From positions 1-64,000 of the forward strand of contig NZ_QJRP01000011.1 of assembly GCF_003205295.1 (NCBI RefSeq): 64,000 bases of DNA, given 5' to 3'. The position numbers and the translations under genes were made by a program. The notes beneath the pieces are model-generated. The model did not search any database. It had not been told where the DNA came from and saw only the letters and a list, made by a program, of their open reading frames with translations. This DNA comes from Pseudomonas mosselii. GTDB lineage: Bacteria; Pseudomonadota; Gammaproteobacteria; Pseudomonadales; Pseudomonadaceae. Shown here in pieces: positions 26,708 to 35,786 of the stretch (its first letter is position 1; every line of letters begins with the position of its first letter).

Positions 26708-29008
26708 ATGTTGCATCGCATACTTGCCAGCGCCTTCGCCCTGCTCCTCAGTGGCGCGGCGTTCGGGCAGGCCCCCCAATCGAGCCCGACGATTTCATAC
26801 ACCCGGGATATCCAACCGATCTTCACCGAAAAGTGCGTAGCCTGCCACGCCTGCAACGACGCGGCCTGCCAGCTCAACCTGGGCAGCGCCGAGGGTGCCG
26901 AGCGCGGCGCCTCCAAGGTGCCGGTCTACCAGGGCGAGCGCAGCCAGGCGGTGCCCACCACGCGGCTGTTCTACGACGCCCGTGACGAAGCCGGCTGGCG
27001 CAAGCAGGGCTTCTACTCGGTGCTGGACAAGCAGGGCAGCCAGGCCGCGCTGATGGCGCGCATGCTCGAGCTGGGCCACAAGACCCCGCTCACGCCCAAT
27101 GCCAAGCTGCCCGAAGAGATCGTCCTGGGGCTCAACCGCAACAACATGTGCCCGTTGCCCCACGAGTTCGACGCCTACGCCGGCGCCCACCCCAAAGAGG
27201 GCATGCCGCTGGCGGTCACCGGCCTGACCGACCAGGAGTACCAGACCCTGCAGCGCTGGCTGGCCGCTGGCGCTCCGGTCGAGAAGACGCCGATCCAGCC
27301 CAGTGCGGCGGAGGCGAAGCAGATCGCCGATTGGGAAGAGCTGCTCAACCGCCCGGGCTCGACCGAGGCCCTGGTCGGCCGCTGGCTGTACGAGCACCTG
27401 TTCCTCGCGCATATCCATTTCGTCGGCGGCGAGCCGGGCCACTTCTTCCAATGGGTGCGTTCGCGCACGCCGAGCGGCCAGCCGGTGGACCTGATCGCCA
27501 CCCGCCGGCCCAATGACCCGCCGGGCACCGATTTCTACTACCGGTTGATCCCGGTGCAAGGCGTGATCGTCCACAAGACCCACATCACCTACCCGATGGG
27601 GCCGCAGAAGCTCAAGCGGGTCAAGCAGCTGTTCTACAGCGGCGACTGGCATGCCTCGTCGTTGCCCGGCTACGGCCCGCGGCACCGCGCCAACCCGTTC
27701 GAGACCTTCGAGGCGATCCCGGCGGTGGCCCGCTACCAGTTCATGCTGGACAACGCCGAGTACTTCGTGCGCACCTTCATCCGTGGCCCGGTGTGCCGCG
27801 GCCAGATCGCCACCGACGTGATCCGCGACAACTTCTGGGCGCTGTTCCAGGAGCCGGCCCACGACCTGTACATCACCGATGCCCAGTACCGTGGCGAGGC
27901 CACGCCGTTGCTGGCCATGCCCGGGCAGATCGACGATGTCGGCAGCGTGCTGAGCCTGTGGCACGCCTACCGCGACAAGCGCAACGACTACGAGGCGCTG
28001 CGCCGCGAGGCCTATGCCGAGCAGCCGGCGCCGAGCTGGTCGACCCTGTGGGCCGGCAACGACAACGCGCTGCTGAGCATTTTCCGCCACTTCGACAGCG
28101 CCTCGGTGACCAAGGGCCTGATCGGTGACGTGCCGCTGACCATGTGGCTGTTCGACTACCCGCTGTTCGAGCGCACCTACTACCAGCTGGCGGTGAATTT
28201 CGATGTGTTCGGCAACGTCTCGCACCAGTTGCAGACACGCCTGTACTTCGACCTGATCCGCAACGGCGCCGAGATCAACTTCCTGCGCTTGATGCCGGCC
28301 GGCAAGCGCGGCGAGATCCTTGGCGACTGGTACCAGAACAGCGGCAAGGTGAAGATGTGGATGGACTACGAGGACATCGACACCAGCACCCCGAGCGCGC
28401 TGAAACTGGACAAGCACGACCCCAAGCGTGACTTTGGCCTGAAGCTGCTGCAGCGCACCGGCAGCCTGAACGTGGCGCCCGACCCGATCAACCGCTGCCA
28501 GGGCGCGTTCTGCTCACGGGCGCAGGTGAGCGAGGAGTTCCGTGACGTCGAGCAGTCGCTCAGCCGCCTGGTGTCGCGCCCGGCCGCAGGGCTGAAGGTG
28601 ATCGGCCAGCTGCCCGAGGCGACCATGCTGCGTATCGAAGGGCAGGGCGGCCAGCGCCAGGTCTACAGTCTGTTGCGCAACCGCGCCCACAGCAACGTGG
28701 CGTTCCTGCTCGGCGAGGCCTACCGCTACCAGCCGGGGCTGGACACCCTGACCCTGTACCCGGGTGTGCTCAGCAGCTACCCCAACTTCATCTTCAACAT
28801 CCCGGCGGCCGATGTGCCGGAGTTCGTCGAGGACATGGAGGCGGCGCGGGACGATACGGCGAAGTTCGAGCGCATCGTCATGCGCTGGGGCGTGCGCCGC
28901 AGCCATCCCGAGTTCTGGCGATACTTCCATGACCTGAACAGCTACATCAAGCAGACCGAGCCGGTGGAGGCGGGGGTGCTGGACATGAACCGCTACGAGA
29001 ACCTCTGA
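26708..29008 (+). CDS. cti: Fatty acid cis/trans isomerase
   Basis: A 766-residue periplasmic heme protein that converts cis to trans unsaturated acyl chains in membrane phospholipids, an emergency response to solvents and heat. A signal peptide (MLHRILASAFALLLSGAAFG) precedes the c-type heme site CVACH at residues 43-47. ATG 26708 yields the signal peptide and exactly the 766-residue length known for Pseudomonas Cti; upstream in-frame starts would bury it. It is divergent from metH, the known neighbour in P. putida. No further genes appear cotranscribed. Confidence 0.96.
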   Translation: MLHRILASAFALLLSGAAFGQAPQSSPTISYTRDIQPIFTEKCVACHACNDAACQLNLGSAEGAERGASKVPVYQGERSQAVPTTRLFYDARDEAGWRKQGFYSVLDKQGSQAALMARMLELGHKTPLTPNAKLPEEIVLGLNRNNMCPLPHEFDAYAGAHPKEGMPLAVTGLTDQEYQTLQRWLAAGAPVEKTPIQPSAAEAKQIADWEELLNRPGSTEALVGRWLYEHLFLAHIHFVGGEPGHFFQWVRSRTPSGQPVDLIATRRPNDPPGTDFYYRLIPVQGVIVHKTHITYPMGPQKLKRVKQLFYSGDWHASSLPGYGPRHRANPFETFEAIPAVARYQFMLDNAEYFVRTFIRGPVCRGQIATDVIRDNFWALFQEPAHDLYITDAQYRGEATPLLAMPGQIDDVGSVLSLWHAYRDKRNDYEALRREAYAEQPAPSWSTLWAGNDNALLSIFRHFDSASVTKGLIGDVPLTMWLFDYPLFERTYYQLAVNFDVFGNVSHQLQTRLYFDLIRNGAEINFLRLMPAGKRGEILGDWYQNSGKVKMWMDYEDIDTSTPSALKLDKHDPKRDFGLKLLQRTGSLNVAPDPINRCQGAFCSRAQVSEEFRDVEQSLSRLVSRPAAGLKVIGQLPEATMLRIEGQGGQRQVYSLLRNRAHSNVAFLLGEAYRYQPGLDTLTLYPGVLSSYPNFIFNIPAADVPEFVEDMEAARDDTAKFERIVMRWGVRRSHPEFWRYFHDLNSYIKQTEPVEAGVLDMNRYENL

Positions 29009-29079
29009 TCGGTTGGCCGGGACTTTCCCGGCCTGTTGCGGTCGGAGTCGGTGAACAGGTCCTTGGGGCTGCCTTGCAG

Positions 29080-29188
29080 CCCTTCGCGGGTAAACCCGCT
29101 CCCACAGGAATAGTGCAGGCCTTGGGTTCAGCACAGTACCTGTGGGAGCGGGTTTATCCGCGAACGAGCGCAACGCGCTCGCAAGGGC
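29080..29188. repeat. REP-type inverted repeats
   Basis: One arm reads CGCGGGTAAACCCGCTCCCACAGG and is itself hairpin-forming. The other, GTGGGAGCGGGTTTATCCGCG, lies about 30 nt further on. CGAACGAGCGCAACGCGCTCG then forms another stem. The element fills the 210-nt gap between cti and the acyltransferase gene. Confidence 0.8.
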
Positions 29189-29218
29189 CTCAACGCACCG
29201 GTCAACGCAGGGTTTTTC

Positions 29219-30253
29219 ATGCTGTATTCGCTTCAGGCTCTTCGGGCATTCGCCGCCTGGGTGGTGGTCTGCCACCACTTCATGCAGATCTTCTTCGACT
29301 TCAACGCCAGCGGCCCGATCGGCCAACTGCTCGCCGACCGCGGCGCGGTGGGGGTGGACATCTTCTTCGTCATCAGCGGCCTGGTGATCTACCTCTCGAC
29401 CCGCGACAAGGACATCGCGCCCGCGCAGTTCCTGCTCAACCGCGCCCTGCGCATCGTGCCCGCCTACTGGTTCTACACCCTGCTGATGGCCGCGTTGATG
29501 CTGGTCGCCAGCCACTGGATGCCGCACCAGGTGTTCGAATGGCAGCACCTGCTGCTGTCGCTACTGTTTATCCCGGCGGAGAATCCGGGCGGCTACGGCC
29601 TGTACCCGACCCTCAACGTCGGCTGGACGCTGAACTTCGAGATGTTCTTCTACCTGCTGTTCGGCCTGGCGTTCCTGGTGCGCCAGCGTCATCACCTGCT
29701 GCTGGTGACGGCGGCGCTGCTGCTGGTCAGCGAGGTGCTGGGCCGCCTCGGCGTGCTCAGCCGTTTCTACAGCAACGACATTGTCTACGAGTTTCTGCTG
29801 GGCATCGGCCTGGGCGTGCTGTACCGCCGCGGGCTGATTCGCCAGGGCCTGTGGCTGCCGTTGGGGCTGCTGGGGGTGGCAGGATATGCGCTGTATCACC
29901 TGGACGCCTCGCAACGCCTGCTGCACTGGGGGCTGCCCAGCGCCCTGGTGGTGCTGGCGTTTATCGCCCTGGAGCGCTACTTCAAGGGCAACCGGTTGCT
30001 CAAGGCGCTGGGCGATTGCTCCTATTCGGTGTACCTGGTGCATGTGCTTGTGCTGTACGGCGGCCTGTTCGCCAGCGAACGCCTGCACTTGAACCCTTAC
30101 CTGGTATTCGCCTTGTGCGTGCCGTCAATCGGACTAATGTCGTGGCTCAGCTACCACTGGCTGGAGCGTGGCCTGTATGGGCGGCTCAAGGCCGGATTCG
30201 CGGGGCATGGCACCCAGGAGCCTGTGCTGGCGCTTTCCCGAGTCAAATGCTAG
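29219..30253 (+). CDS. Acyltransferase family 3 membrane protein (OafA/YrhL-like)
   Basis: A 344-residue inner-membrane protein with about ten helices. It opens with the family signature LYSLQALRAFAAWVVVCHH (catalytic-type His near residue 19) and VGVDIFFVISGLVIYLSTRDK. RALRIVPAYWFYTLL and SYSVYLVHVLV follow in the expected order. Such proteins O-acylate sugars in polysaccharides, lipid A or peptidoglycan precursors. No polysaccharide cluster is adjacent, so the target is unknown. ATG 29219 directly follows a REP element. Confidence 0.88.
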   Translation: MLYSLQALRAFAAWVVVCHHFMQIFFDFNASGPIGQLLADRGAVGVDIFFVISGLVIYLSTRDKDIAPAQFLLNRALRIVPAYWFYTLLMAALMLVASHWMPHQVFEWQHLLLSLLFIPAENPGGYGLYPTLNVGWTLNFEMFFYLLFGLAFLVRQRHHLLLVTAALLLVSEVLGRLGVLSRFYSNDIVYEFLLGIGLGVLYRRGLIRQGLWLPLGLLGVAGYALYHLDASQRLLHWGLPSALVVLAFIALERYFKGNRLLKALGDCSYSVYLVHVLVLYGGLFASERLHLNPYLVFALCVPSIGLMSWLSYHWLERGLYGRLKAGFAGHGTQEPVLALSRVKC

Positions 30254-30257
30254 GACT

Positions 30258-30285
30258 TTGTTCGAGGGCCGGGTTGGCGTACACT
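30258..30285 (+). promoter_or_regulatory. Candidate sigma-70 promoter for nfuA
   Basis: TTGTTC (30258-30263) and TACACT (30280-30285) are separated by 16 nt and end 25 nt before the nfuA start codon. This is a moderate match to the -35/-10 consensus. No IscR-like site was recognised. Confidence 0.4.
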
Positions 30286-30301
30286 GCCGGCAAGTCTGTG
30301 A

Positions 30302-30895
<594 letters not shown>

Positions 30896-30908
30896 GGCGT
30901 CTTTCCAA

Positions 30909-30975
30909 TCGCGGGGCAAGCCCACTCCCACGCCTAGGGCATACCTGGGTCACAGCGTGGGAGCGGGCTTGTCGG
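30909..30975. repeat. REP inverted repeat after nfuA
   Basis: Left arm GCAAGCCCACTCCCACGC and right arm GCGTGGGAGCGGGCTTGTC pair with one mismatch around a short spacer. It lies 14 nt past the nfuA stop and likely forms its mRNA 3' end. The remaining 226 nt before the Sco gene show no gene. Confidence 0.82.
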
Positions 30976-31201
30976 AACGCCGCACCGCCCGTGATGCTTT
31001 TCAGGCGTTGTGCATTGATCCCTAGCAACAAAGTGTTACGGATTCAACCCCTGCGACAACCGGTCGCGCCCCGTAAACAAAGGGCTGCAGCCCGATTGGC
31101 CGGATATCGGGTGGATGGTGCAGGGGGGGCGTGACAGAATGCCCCGGTTTTCTGGCCGGCCCATCCCAGGGGTCGGCACCTTCCCTGTAAAGGATGGTTC
31201 C

Positions 31202-31810
31202 ATGAATGATCTGTTGACCCGGCGCGCGGTTGTCGCCGGGATGGGCGTACTGGGGCTTGGCCTGCTGGCGGGTTGCAGCCCGGCCCGGGGCCTTGATTTC
31301 AAGTACGGCAAGAACATGAGCAACGAGATCCTCGGGCGCAAGTTCAAGCTCAAGGACCCTCAAGGCAATGAGCGCACCCTGTCGAGTTTCTACGGCTCGA
31401 TGCCGATGATATTCTTCGGCTTCACCCAGTGCCCGGCCGTCTGCCCGACCGCCATGGCGCGCGTGGCGCAGATCCGCAAGATCCTGCGCGGCCGTGACCG
31501 TGACCTGTTCCAGCCGGTGTTCATCACCCTGGATCCGGAGCGCGACACCCCCGAGATACTTGATGCCTACGTCAAGGCCTTTGACCCGTCGATCGTCGCC
31601 CTGACCGGTACCCCCGAGGAAATCGCCGAGGTGGCCCGGGAGTTCAAGGTGTTCTATGAAAAGGTCCCGGCCGGCGACACCTACACTGTCTCTCACTCGT
31701 CCACCAGCTACGTCTACGATACGCGTGGCACCCTGCGCCTGAGCCTGGGCCATTCCCTGAACGCCAAGGAATGCGCCGAGGACCTGGTCACCCTGATGGA
31801 GATCTGCTGA
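31202..31810 (+). CDS. SCO1/SenC family copper-binding lipoprotein
   Basis: A 202-residue periplasmic thioredoxin-fold protein that helps assemble the CuA centre of cytochrome oxidase or buffers copper redox state. The lipobox LLAGC places the lipidated Cys at residue 25. The copper site is the CPAVC motif (Cys77, Cys81) plus the His in TVSHSSTSYV. A double Arg before the hydrophobic segment is Tat-like but weak. ATG 31202 is chosen for the signal peptide. Its stop codon directly abuts the start of the PCu(A)C gene, so the two copper chaperones are coupled. Confidence 0.93.
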   Translation: MNDLLTRRAVVAGMGVLGLGLLAGCSPARGLDFKYGKNMSNEILGRKFKLKDPQGNERTLSSFYGSMPMIFFGFTQCPAVCPTAMARVAQIRKILRGRDRDLFQPVFITLDPERDTPEILDAYVKAFDPSIVALTGTPEEIAEVAREFKVFYEKVPAGDTYTVSHSSTSYVYDTRGTLRLSLGHSLNAKECAEDLVTLMEIC

Positions 31811-32293
31811 ATGTCGATGCAACCGATCAAACGCGGCCTGGCCGCCCTGGCCCTGCTGGGCATGGCCCTGCCGGCTTTCGCCCAGACCACCGTGAGCGAC
31901 GCCTGGGTGCGCGCCAGCGTGCCGCACCAGCCATCGACCGGCGCCTTCATGACCCTGACCGCCAGCAGCGACAGCAAGCTGGTGAGCGTTGCTTCGCCCG
32001 TGGCCAAGGACGTACAGGTGCATGAGATGGTCATGAACGGCGATGTGATGAAGATGGGGCCGGTCGATGCCATCGCGCTGCCGGCAGGCAAGCCCGTCAA
32101 GCTGGACCCCAATGGCTACCACGTGATGTTGATGGGCCTGAACCAGCAGGTGAAGGAAGGCGAGCAGGTGCCGCTGACCCTGACCATCATCGATGCCAAG
32201 GGCGAGAAGGAAACCTTGCAGGTGCAGGCGCCGGTGCGTGCGCTCAACGCCGAGAGCGGCGGCGGGCATGACCATATGCACATGAACCACTGA
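31811..32293 (+). CDS. PCu(A)C periplasmic copper chaperone
   Basis: A 160-residue secreted chaperone that binds Cu(I) and delivers it to Sco or the CuA site of cytochrome oxidase. A signal peptide ending LPAFA is followed by the copper motif with His and Met ligands: VHEMVMNGDVMKM, then about 20 residues later YHVMLMG. The tail GGGHDHMHMNH adds a His/Met-rich extension found in some family members. It begins immediately after the Sco stop codon. The pair forms a copper-delivery operon closed by a REP hairpin with a T-run. Confidence 0.94.
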   Translation: MSMQPIKRGLAALALLGMALPAFAQTTVSDAWVRASVPHQPSTGAFMTLTASSDSKLVSVASPVAKDVQVHEMVMNGDVMKMGPVDAIALPAGKPVKLDPNGYHVMLMGLNQQVKEGEQVPLTLTIIDAKGEKETLQVQAPVRALNAESGGGHDHMHMNH

Positions 32294-32302
32294 TGCAGCC
32301 AC

Positions 32303-32359
32303 CATCGCGGGTCAAGCCCGCTCCCACGTGATCGGTGGGAGCGGGCTTGACCCGCGATG
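32303..32359. terminator. REP palindrome acting as bidirectional terminator
   Basis: Perfect 25-bp arms (CATCGCGGGTCAAGCCCGCT...) flank a 7-nt loop, followed on the + strand by CTTTT. It lies between the convergent PCu(A)C gene and the 75-residue protein gene, so it can end both transcripts. Confidence 0.8.
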
Positions 32360-32370
32360 CTTTTCGGCGG

Positions 32371-32598
32371 TCAGCTACGAAAACGTGGCAGCGGCCGTTC
32401 GATATTCAGCGATGTCAGGGTCTTGCGCACCTGGGCATCCTCGGCCTCCAGCGCCTTGAGGCTGGCGCGGATCTTGCCGGCGGCGGGCACGTCGCCCTGG
32501 CGGTCGATCCAGTCGGCGATCTCCTTGCAGGCGCTGCTCAGGCAGGCCTGGCGCTGGCTCATCAGCGACAGGAGCGTGGTGATTTCTCGTTCGGACAT
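32371..32598 (-). CDS. Small conserved-looking hypothetical protein
   Basis: A 75-residue soluble, mostly helical protein (MSEREITTLLSLMSQRQ...). It has two Cys residues in QACLSSACKEIADWIDRQG and a basic C-terminus (RPLPRFRS). ATG 32598 has GGAGG 9 nt upstream. It lies 15 nt downstream of the MFS transporter gene on the same strand, so it is probably cotranscribed with it. I do not recognise the family. Good codon use and a strong ribosome site support it as real. Confidence 0.7.
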   Translation of the reverse strand: MSEREITTLLSLMSQRQACLSSACKEIADWIDRQGDVPAAGKIRASLKALEAEDAQVRKTLTSLNIERPLPRFRS

Positions 32599-32613
32599 GA
32601 CGCGATCCTCCAT

Positions 32614-33765
32614 TCAGCCCCTTGAGTGTAGCAGCGCGCGGCCAGGCTGCTCGTAGCCGAGGGCCAGCACCCAGGTCGCCAGGGCACAGGCGAACAACGT
32701 CGCTCCCAGGGCCTGGCTGGCGCCTGCCAGCAGCAGTCCCGCGCCGATCTGCAGGTAGTAGAACAAGCCGAACAGCGCGCCCGCCGTACCACGGCAGTCG
32801 GCGTAATCGACCAGCGCCGAGCCCAGCACCAACGGAATCGCCATGGCGAAAGCGAACATCACCAGGGTCATGGCCAGCACCGACCACAGGCTGTCGCCCA
32901 GCCCCAGCAGTGCCAGCGCCGCCAGCAGGTCGAGCAGGCAGGCCAGGCGCAGCAGGCGCGCCGTGGCCACCCCGCGTTGCAGCAGCCGTGCATTGAGGCG
33001 TGCGCCCAGTAGCGAGCCGAGCGCCAGTGCCGCGCCGGAGTAGCCCATCCATTGGCTGGCGGCGAGGCGCTCGAAGACGAATGGCGCCAGGCTGTACCAG
33101 CTGAAAACACTGATGTTGAACACTGCCACCAGGGCGCTGGCCAGCAACACGCGACGGTCACACAGCAGGCGCTGCAGCACCTGGCCGAACGCGGGCGTCG
33201 CCTGCGCGGTGGGTCGTGTCTCGGGCAGGCTGTGCCAAGTCCAGGCGAGCAGCAGCGCGGCCATCAGCAACTGGCCGGCGAGCACGCCGTGATAGCCGAA
33301 CAACCGCTCCAGCCAGGCGCCGCTGACCAGCCCCAGCGCCGGGCTGAGCGCCAGGCACACGCCGATCACCGAGAACACCCGGGCCAGTTCAGGGCCGGCA
33401 TGGCGATCGCGCAGGACGGTCTGGGTGACCACGGAGCCCACCGCCGCGGCGAACGCCGCCACGATCCGCGCTAGCAGCAGTTGGCTGAAGTCGACCGCCA
33501 GCAGCGCCGCCAGCGCCGCGCCGCTGTAGAGCAGCAGGCCGGCAAGCATTGCCCGGCGCCGCCCCCACAGGTCACAGCCACGCCCCCAGGCCAGCACCCC
33601 GACGGCGAAGGCCACGAAGTACAGCGACAGGGTCAGAGAAGCCTGGGCGGGGCTGACGGCGAAACCCTTGGCCAGGGAGACCAGGGCAGGGCTGTAGAGG
33701 GTTTCGGCAACCTGGGGAAACATCAGCAATGCGCTGGCCAGGGCCAGCCAGGAACGGGAAAGCAT
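32614..33765 (-). CDS. MFS transporter, drug-resistance type
   Basis: An inner-membrane major facilitator with about 12 helices. The first cytoplasmic loop WGRGCDLWGRRRAMLAGLLLYSG is the MFS signature. The ALLMFPQVAETLYSPALVSLAKGFAVS start is typical of Bcr/CflA-like exporters. I start it at ATG 33765 (383 residues, AAGG upstream); a 12-residue longer form from 33801 is possible but lacks a ribosome site. An inverted repeat TGAACGC/GCGTTCA (33771-33800) lies just upstream. It is divergent from an AraC regulator, its likely controller. Substrate is unknown. Confidence 0.88.
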   Translation of the reverse strand: MLSRSWLALASALLMFPQVAETLYSPALVSLAKGFAVSPAQASLTLSLYFVAFAVGVLAWGRGCDLWGRRRAMLAGLLLYSGAALAALLAVDFSQLLLARIVAAFAAAVGSVVTQTVLRDRHAGPELARVFSVIGVCLALSPALGLVSGAWLERLFGYHGVLAGQLLMAALLLAWTWHSLPETRPTAQATPAFGQVLQRLLCDRRVLLASALVAVFNISVFSWYSLAPFVFERLAASQWMGYSGAALALGSLLGARLNARLLQRGVATARLLRLACLLDLLAALALLGLGDSLWSVLAMTLVMFAFAMAIPLVLGSALVDYADCRGTAGALFGLFYYLQIGAGLLLAGASQALGATLFACALATWVLALGYEQPGRALLHSRG

Positions 33766-33872
33766 GGGAATGAACGCCTTGCGGTACAAACGGGCGTTCA
33801 TGGTAGGTGGGTTGTGTCGTGAGCTATTATCGCGGTTCTGCTAATCTATCATTGAAATCGGACATTCTTGCC

Positions 33873-34682
33873 ATGGCTTGGTTAGCCCCCGACGCCCACT
33901 TCGATCCCGATGCTTTCGACGCGCCGGTACTGGGCATCTGCTCGGCCCTGGGCGACCACGACTCCGGGCGCCACCGCCATGGCCGCGGCCAGGTGCTGTT
34001 CACCCGCCAGGGCTGCGTGCGTATCCAGACCCCCGGGCGTCTATGCCTGTTGCCGCCGACTCAGGCGGCGTGGATTCCGGCGGGGCTTGAGCATCGGGCG
34101 CGCATGCGCGAGACGGTGGACTATCGCTCGCTCTACTTCAGCGCCGCGCTCAGCGTGGGGCTGCCCGACGAGGTGACGATCATCAGCGTCAACCCGTTGC
34201 TGCGCGAGCTGCTCGAACGCATCGCCCAGGCGCCGTTCGACACGGCCTGGGAACGAGGTGACGAAACGCACCTGCTGGCATTGTGCCTTGGCGAGCTGCG
34301 ACTGGCGCCGCGCCAACCGATGTTCCTGCCACTGCCCGGCGATCGGCGCTTGGCCGGGCTGGTCGAGCGGCTCGAGCGCCTGCCGCCGGCGCTGGGTGAA
34401 CTGGCGCGGCAGGTTGGTGCCAGCGAGAAGACCATCAGCCGCCTACTGCGCCGGGACACTGGCATGTCCTATCAGCAATGGCGTCAGCAGTGGCGGTTGC
34501 TGCGGGCAATGGAGCAGCTGGCGTTGCAGCGGCCGCTGGGCGCTATCGCCGACGACCTGGGGTTTGCCACCGACAGCGCCTTCATCGCCTTCTTCCGTGG
34601 CATGACCGGCATCACGCCGGGCGCCTGGAACCGTGGCGTGGCTACAGGCCCAGGCAGGCCTGGCGATAGGCCCCCGGCGTGA
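33873..34682 (+). CDS. AraC family regulator (cupin-type sensor)
   Basis: A 269-residue regulator. The N-terminal cupin-like sensor contains DSGRHRHGRGQVLFTRQGCVRI and PPTQAAWIPAGLEHRARM. The C-terminal HTH pair follows: LGELARQVGASEKTISRLLRRDTGMSY and LGAIADDLGFATDSAFIAFFRGMTGITPG. ATG 33873 is preferred to an upstream in-frame ATG that would extend into the divergent promoter. It is divergent from the MFS exporter and probably activates it. The 3' end overlaps the next, convergent AraC gene by 41 nt. Confidence 0.88.
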   Translation: MAWLAPDAHFDPDAFDAPVLGICSALGDHDSGRHRHGRGQVLFTRQGCVRIQTPGRLCLLPPTQAAWIPAGLEHRARMRETVDYRSLYFSAALSVGLPDEVTIISVNPLLRELLERIAQAPFDTAWERGDETHLLALCLGELRLAPRQPMFLPLPGDRRLAGLVERLERLPPALGELARQVGASEKTISRLLRRDTGMSYQQWRQQWRLLRAMEQLALQRPLGAIADDLGFATDSAFIAFFRGMTGITPGAWNRGVATGPGRPGDRPPA

Positions 34683-35475
34683 CGCCATAGGCCTGCTTGA
34701 ACTGGCGGCTGAGGTGGCTCTGGTCGGCGAAGCCCAGGGTGACGGCGACCTCCAGTGCCGGCAGGCCGCTGCGCAGCAGCTCCCGGGCGCGAGCCAGGCG
34801 GCGCTGCTTGAGCCAGGCGTGGGGCGGCAGGCCGGTGGCCTGGCGGAACACCCGGGCGAAGTGGAACGGCGAAAGGTTCACCGCCGCCGCCAAAGTCTCC
34901 AGCGAGGGCGGCTCGGCCAGCCGGCTCTCCAGCAGCTCGCGGGCACGGGCCACGGCCAGCGGTTCGTTGCCGGGGGCTGCAGGTTCGGCGCAGTGGCCGT
35001 GGCGTTGTACCAGCGCCAGCACCGCCTGGCGCCAGGCGGTCTGCTGCTCCAGGGCGCTGGCGCAGCACTCGGACAACCGGTGCAGCTGGCTGAAGGCGGC
35101 GGCCAGGGCCGGGTCCTGGATCACGCTGTCCTTGAACCGGGGCAGGCCGTGGCGACCCAGCTCCAGTTCGTCGAGCACGCCGGTGACCCGCTCGTGCTCG
35201 GGGTAGAAACCCCGGTAGCGCCAGCCGGCCTCGTGGGCGGTGGCGCCGGTGTGCAGCTCGTCGGGATTGATCAGCACCATGCTGCCCACCGGCGCCAGGT
35301 GTTCGCTGCCCCGGTGCCAGAAACGCTGGGCACCGGACTCGATCACGGTGAACACGTAGCCTTCGTGCACGTGCGGGGCGAAGCGCTGCTGGATGTAGCG
35401 GGCGTGCAGCATCTCGACGTCGCCGAGGGCGGGCGCCTGCCACAGGTGGGCCTGTTCGCGCAGGGGCGTGGTCAT
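34642..35475 (-). CDS. AraC family regulator linked to azlCD
   Basis: A 277-residue regulator. An AraC-binding cupin (RFAPHVHEGYVFTVIESGAQRFWHRG, SMVLINPDELHTG) is followed by the HTH domain LETLAAAVNLSPFHFARVFRQATGLPPHAWL and VAVTLGFADQSHLSRQFKQAYGVTPGAYR. Its ATG overlaps the azlD stop by 4 nt (TCAT/ATGA), so it is translated from the azlC-azlD message. That makes it an autoregulated controller of branched-chain amino acid export. The 3' end overlaps the convergent AraC gene by 41 nt. Confidence 0.9.
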   Translation of the reverse strand: MTTPLREQAHLWQAPALGDVEMLHARYIQQRFAPHVHEGYVFTVIESGAQRFWHRGSEHLAPVGSMVLINPDELHTGATAHEAGWRYRGFYPEHERVTGVLDELELGRHGLPRFKDSVIQDPALAAAFSQLHRLSECCASALEQQTAWRQAVLALVQRHGHCAEPAAPGNEPLAVARARELLESRLAEPPSLETLAAAVNLSPFHFARVFRQATGLPPHAWLKQRRLARARELLRSGLPALEVAVTLGFADQSHLSRQFKQAYGVTPGAYRQACLGL

Positions 35476-35786
35476 ACCAGCCAGCTGCGCAGGAGGAAGA
35501 AGATCAGCATGCTCGCCAGCATGCTCAGCAACACGCTGCGGGTCAACAGCACCAGGGCGATTGCCACCAGCGAACCGAGCAGGTAGGGGTTGAGCGGGCT
35601 CAGCTCGAGCTGGTGGCCGGGCAGGAAGATGATCGGCCCGCAGATCGCGGTGAGCATGCCGGGCACGGCGAAGCCGAGGAACTGCCGTGCGTTGGAGCTC
35701 AGCCGCAGCGGCAGGCGAGGTTCGAGGAAGGCGTAGCGGTTGAGGAACACCACCGCGCCCATGGCGACGATCAGCAGCCAGATCAT
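35472..35786 (-). CDS. azlD: AzlD family branched-chain amino acid export subunit
   Basis: A 104-residue membrane protein with about three to four helices, starting MIWLLIVAMGAVVFLNRYAFLEP and including GMLTAICGPIIFL. It pairs with AzlC to export branched-chain amino acids or their analogues. The start at 35786 overlaps the azlC stop by 4 nt, and the stop overlaps the AraC start by 4 nt: a tightly coupled three-gene operon. A longer open frame upstream merely shadows azlC. Confidence 0.9.
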   Translation of the reverse strand: MIWLLIVAMGAVVFLNRYAFLEPRLPLRLSSNARQFLGFAVPGMLTAICGPIIFLPGHQLELSPLNPYLLGSLVAIALVLLTRSVLLSMLASMLIFFLLRSWLV

